Source of the DNA: an archaeon
GTDB taxonomy: Archaea > Thermoproteota > Nitrososphaeria > Nitrososphaerales > UBA183
Direction of reading: 5' to 3'
DNA length: 7,404 nt
NCBI GenBank assembly: GCA_021788415.1
Contig: JAJYKR010000016.1
Location: 1-7,404 of the forward strand
The notes beneath the pieces were generated by a model. It saw only the letters and a program-made list of their open reading frames with translations. It was not told the origin of the DNA and did no database searches. The position numbers were made by a program, and so were the translations under genes. This document shows positions 5,846-7,404 of this stretch, in pieces (the first letter of the stretch is position 1; each line of letters begins with the position of its first letter).

Positions 5846-5887
5846 CCCGGGCAGGACTCCCACCCGCGAGCGTCGGGGCCGGGGGTC

Positions 5888-5899
5888 AACGTTAACTAG
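5888..5899 (+). promoter_or_regulatory. Putative TATA box of the unknown-protein/kae1 operon
   Basis: The A/T-rich segment AACGTTAACTAG is the best TATA-like sequence upstream of the GTG at 5921. Its GTTAACTA core is centred about 26 bp before the GTG, fitting a leaderless transcript. The surrounding GTCAACGTTAAC (5885-5896) is palindromic except for one position. Confidence 0.4.
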
Positions 5900-5920
5900 A
5901 AGTCGCCCGGGGAACAGGGG

Positions 5921-6442
5921 GTGCCGTCAAAGCTTACCGTGGAGGACATACTCTCCGACGAGTTGAAGCGGGAGATGAACCTGGACACCGAGACATTCGC
6001 CGTCATCGACGACTGGGACTCCGTGATGAACAGCGTATATCAGATGCCGATAGAGTACGCCGGCTACACCAACAGAGTCGGCGATATGAAGCTGCTCAAA
6101 GAGATGGTCGACTCCCTGGAGGCCGCGGACTTCGACCAGGTGAAGCGGAGCGAAAGCAGGAAGAAGCAGCTAGCCCAGTTCAAGACGACACTGAGCATGT
6201 ACTACAACGTGGTCTTCACGAAGGAGAAGAAGAAGATAGGGTACGGCGCGCTCATACACTTCCCCAAGCTGAAGTCAGACCCGGACAGGAGCGCAGGGAT
6301 CGTCCTGGCCGCGAAGATCGTCGTCGAGGGAGGGAAGCATAAGGTCTCCTTCGAAAGGGGGAAGTTCAACGACTTCCTCGTGGAGGTGAAGCCGTACATC
6401 AACCTCCTCGGGGACCTCTACCGCCAGACCCGCAAGATGTAG
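5921..6442 (+). CDS. Conserved-looking hypothetical protein, unknown function
   Basis: I do not recognise this 173-residue protein. It is soluble-looking, with no signal peptide, membrane helix or cysteine. The N-terminal 35 residues are acidic (VEDILSDELKRE, DDWDS). Residues about 55-105 look helical and become lysine-rich (KRSESRKKQ, TKEKKKIG). Residues about 107-147 look beta-rich (GYGALIHFPKL, AGIVLAAKIVVEG, HKVSFERG). The C-terminus returns to helix and ends basic (YRQTRKM). The start is a GTG with no Shine-Dalgarno and a TATA-like element 26 bp upstream, suggesting a leaderless first gene. It ends 6 bp before kae1, so the two are very likely cotranscribed, hinting at a link to translation or tRNA modification. 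Codon use matches the neighbours, so recent acquisition is not suggested. Confidence 0.8.
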   Translation: MPSKLTVEDILSDELKREMNLDTETFAVIDDWDSVMNSVYQMPIEYAGYTNRVGDMKLLKEMVDSLEAADFDQVKRSESRKKQLAQFKTTLSMYYNVVFTKEKKKIGYGALIHFPKLKSDPDRSAGIVLAAKIVVEGGKHKVSFERGKFNDFLVEVKPYINLLGDLYRQTRKM

Positions 6443-6448
6443 CTCGAC

Positions 6449-7404
6449 ATGAAACGATACACCCTGGGTGTGGAGAGCACCGCCCACACCTTCTCTGTCT
6501 CTGTAGTTTCGTCGGACGGCGAGATTCTTTCTAACACGAAGTCAGTCTACACCCCCCCTGAAGGGAGCGGCATCCACCCCTTCGAAGCTTCGAGGAGCCA
6601 TCTCGTGTCTGCCCCTTCGGTCCTCTCCAGAGCCATCGACGCTTCGGGCATCAGGACCGAGGACATCGCTGCGGTCGCCTACGCCAAAGGACCAGGGCTC
6701 GGCCCATGCCTGAGGGTCGGCGCTGTCGTGGCCCGGACCCTCGCCTCCTCCCTGCGCGTCCCACTGGTCCCGGTGAACCACGCCGTGGGGCACATTGAGC
6801 TCGGCTGCCTTCTCACCGGAGTCAAGGACCCCGTGGTCCTGCTCGTCTCAGGGGGCCACACCATGATAATCGCATTCGCGGGGGGCCGCTGGCGCATCCT
6901 GGGAGAGACGCTGGACCTTACCTTAGGCCAGCTACTGGACCAGTTCGGGAGGCATCACGGACTCGCTTCGCCTTGCGGGCGCGCCGTTGAGGAAGCGGCG
7001 TCGAAATCCAGCACCTACGTCAGGCTCCCCTACGCGGTCAAGGGGAACGACGTCTCCTTCTCCGGCCTCCTCACCGCATCCAAGCAGCTTCTCGACGGGG
7101 GCGAGAGCTTCTCTGACATTTCGTACTCGATGCAGGAGACGGCGTTCGCCATGGTGACCGAGGTGACCGAGAGGGCCCTGGCCTTCACAGGCAAGGACGA
7201 AGTCATGATAGTTGGCGGGGTCGCGGCCAACAAGCGCCTTTCGCTGATGATGTCCACGATGTCGGAAAGGCATTCGGCCCGCCTCACCGCCGCCCCGCTC
7301 GAATACAGCGGCGACTGCGGGGCGCAGATAGCATGGACGGGCTGGTTGGCGTTCAAGAGCGGAATCTCCGTCCCGGTGGAGGACTCGGCGGTCACCCAGT
7401 CGTG
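6449..7404 (+). CDS. kae1: Kae1/OSGEP-type t6A tRNA threonylcarbamoyltransferase (C-terminus cut by window edge)
   Basis: Kae1 is the catalytic subunit of the KEOPS complex, which transfers the threonylcarbamoyl group from TC-AMP to A37 of ANN-decoding tRNAs. I read 318 residues from the ATG at 6449. Family motifs appear in order: GVESTAHTF at 7-15, GPGLGPCLRVGA at 81-92, the metal ligands His111 and His115 in NHAVGHIE, VSGGHT at 133-138, ETLDLTLG at 153-160, VKGNDVSFSGLLT at 197-209, QETAFAM at 229-235, GGVAANKRL at 256-264, and the metal ligand Asp289 in YSGDCGAQIAWTG. Two positions are unusual: Cys176 where a glycine is normal (family P-G-G), and Cys290 where asparagine is normal (family G-D-N-G). 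The gene begins 6 bp after the unknown gene and has no clear Shine-Dalgarno. Some archaea fuse Bud32 kinase to the C-terminus; the window ends too early to tell. Confidence 0.93.
   Translation, partial: MKRYTLGVESTAHTFSVSVVSSDGEILSNTKSVYTPPEGSGIHPFEASRSHLVSAPSVLSRAIDASGIRTEDIAAVAYAKGPGLGPCLRVGAVVARTLASSLRVPLVPVNHAVGHIELGCLLTGVKDPVVLLVSGGHTMIIAFAGGRWRILGETLDLTLGQLLDQFGRHHGLASPCGRAVEEAASKSSTYVRLPYAVKGNDVSFSGLLTASKQLLDGGESFSDISYSMQETAFAMVTEVTERALAFTGKDEVMIVGGVAANKRLSLMMSTMSERHSARLTAAPLEYSGDCGAQIAWTGWLAFKSGISVPVEDSAVTQS

Noticed and set aside
5809..5889. N-terminal extension of the COG1325 protein to the TTG at 5889
   Set aside because: The extra 27 residues do not fit the family, and that TTG sits in the TATA-like region of the opposite gene. 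The TTG at 5808 fits the family start and promoter spacing better.
5085..5899. Plus-strand open frames opposite the COG1325 and Pop5-like genes
   Set aside because: Ser/Pro/Arg-rich shadow translations without domain features; the minus strand carries family motifs.
1..7404. tRNA, rRNA, CRISPR, insertion sequence, tandem repeat or strong terminator
   Set aside because: I saw no cloverleaf, spaced repeats, transposase motifs or long T-tracts. Coding genes fill nearly all the window.

Overview
The window is GC-rich DNA that reads as archaeal. Three things point that way. A Kae1/OSGEP-type protein closes the window. A short minus-strand operon encodes a COG1325-type exosome-associated RNA-binding protein and a Pop5-like RNase P protein. 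Transcription units begin with genes that have no Shine-Dalgarno (SD) sequence but an A/T-rich TATA-like element about 26 bp before the start codon, whereas several internal operon genes do have an SD. A thaumarchaeal/TACK-type heterotroph is a reasonable guess from the hydroxyacyl-CoA dehydrogenase-hydratase fusion and the thiolase/DUF35 pair, but that placement is inference.

Layout. (1) Positions 1-1771, minus strand: a two-domain 3-hydroxyacyl-CoA dehydrogenase/enoyl-CoA hydratase, cut by the window edge within its C-terminal hydratase domain. (2) Positions 1772-1877: a divergent promoter region with a perfect 19-bp palindrome, a strong operator candidate. (3) Positions 1878-4724, plus strand: acyl-CoA dehydrogenase, SCP2-type thiolase and a DUF35 zinc-ribbon/OB-fold partner. 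(4) Positions 4721-5808, minus strand: a convergent operon running COG1325 RNA-binding protein, Pop5-like protein, SCP-2 lipid-binding protein. Its last stop codon overlaps the DUF35 stop in a shared CTAG. (5) Positions 5809-5920: a second divergent promoter region. (6) Positions 5921-7404, plus strand: an unrecognised 173-residue protein followed 6 bp later by kae1, which runs off the window.

How the genes fit together. The fusion protein, acyl-CoA dehydrogenase and thiolase supply all four steps of a fatty-acid beta-oxidation spiral: dehydrogenation, hydration, second dehydrogenation and thiolysis. DUF35 is the usual partner of archaeal SCP2-type thiolases. The palindrome sits where one regulator could control both arms. 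The SCP-2 protein may carry acyl-CoA or lipid for the same pathway, although it is transcribed with RNA-processing genes. The right-hand side is informational: RNase P, exosome, and the t6A tRNA-modification enzyme Kae1.

Most notable points: the palindromic operator candidate; a Pop5-like gene whose best-placed start is ACG behind the strongest SD in the window; the split arrangement of SCP2-thiolase and SCP-2 domain that animals fuse into one protein; and an unknown protein coupled to kae1. I saw no mobile element, CRISPR array, tRNA or rRNA gene. No stretch over 300 bases lacks a gene.
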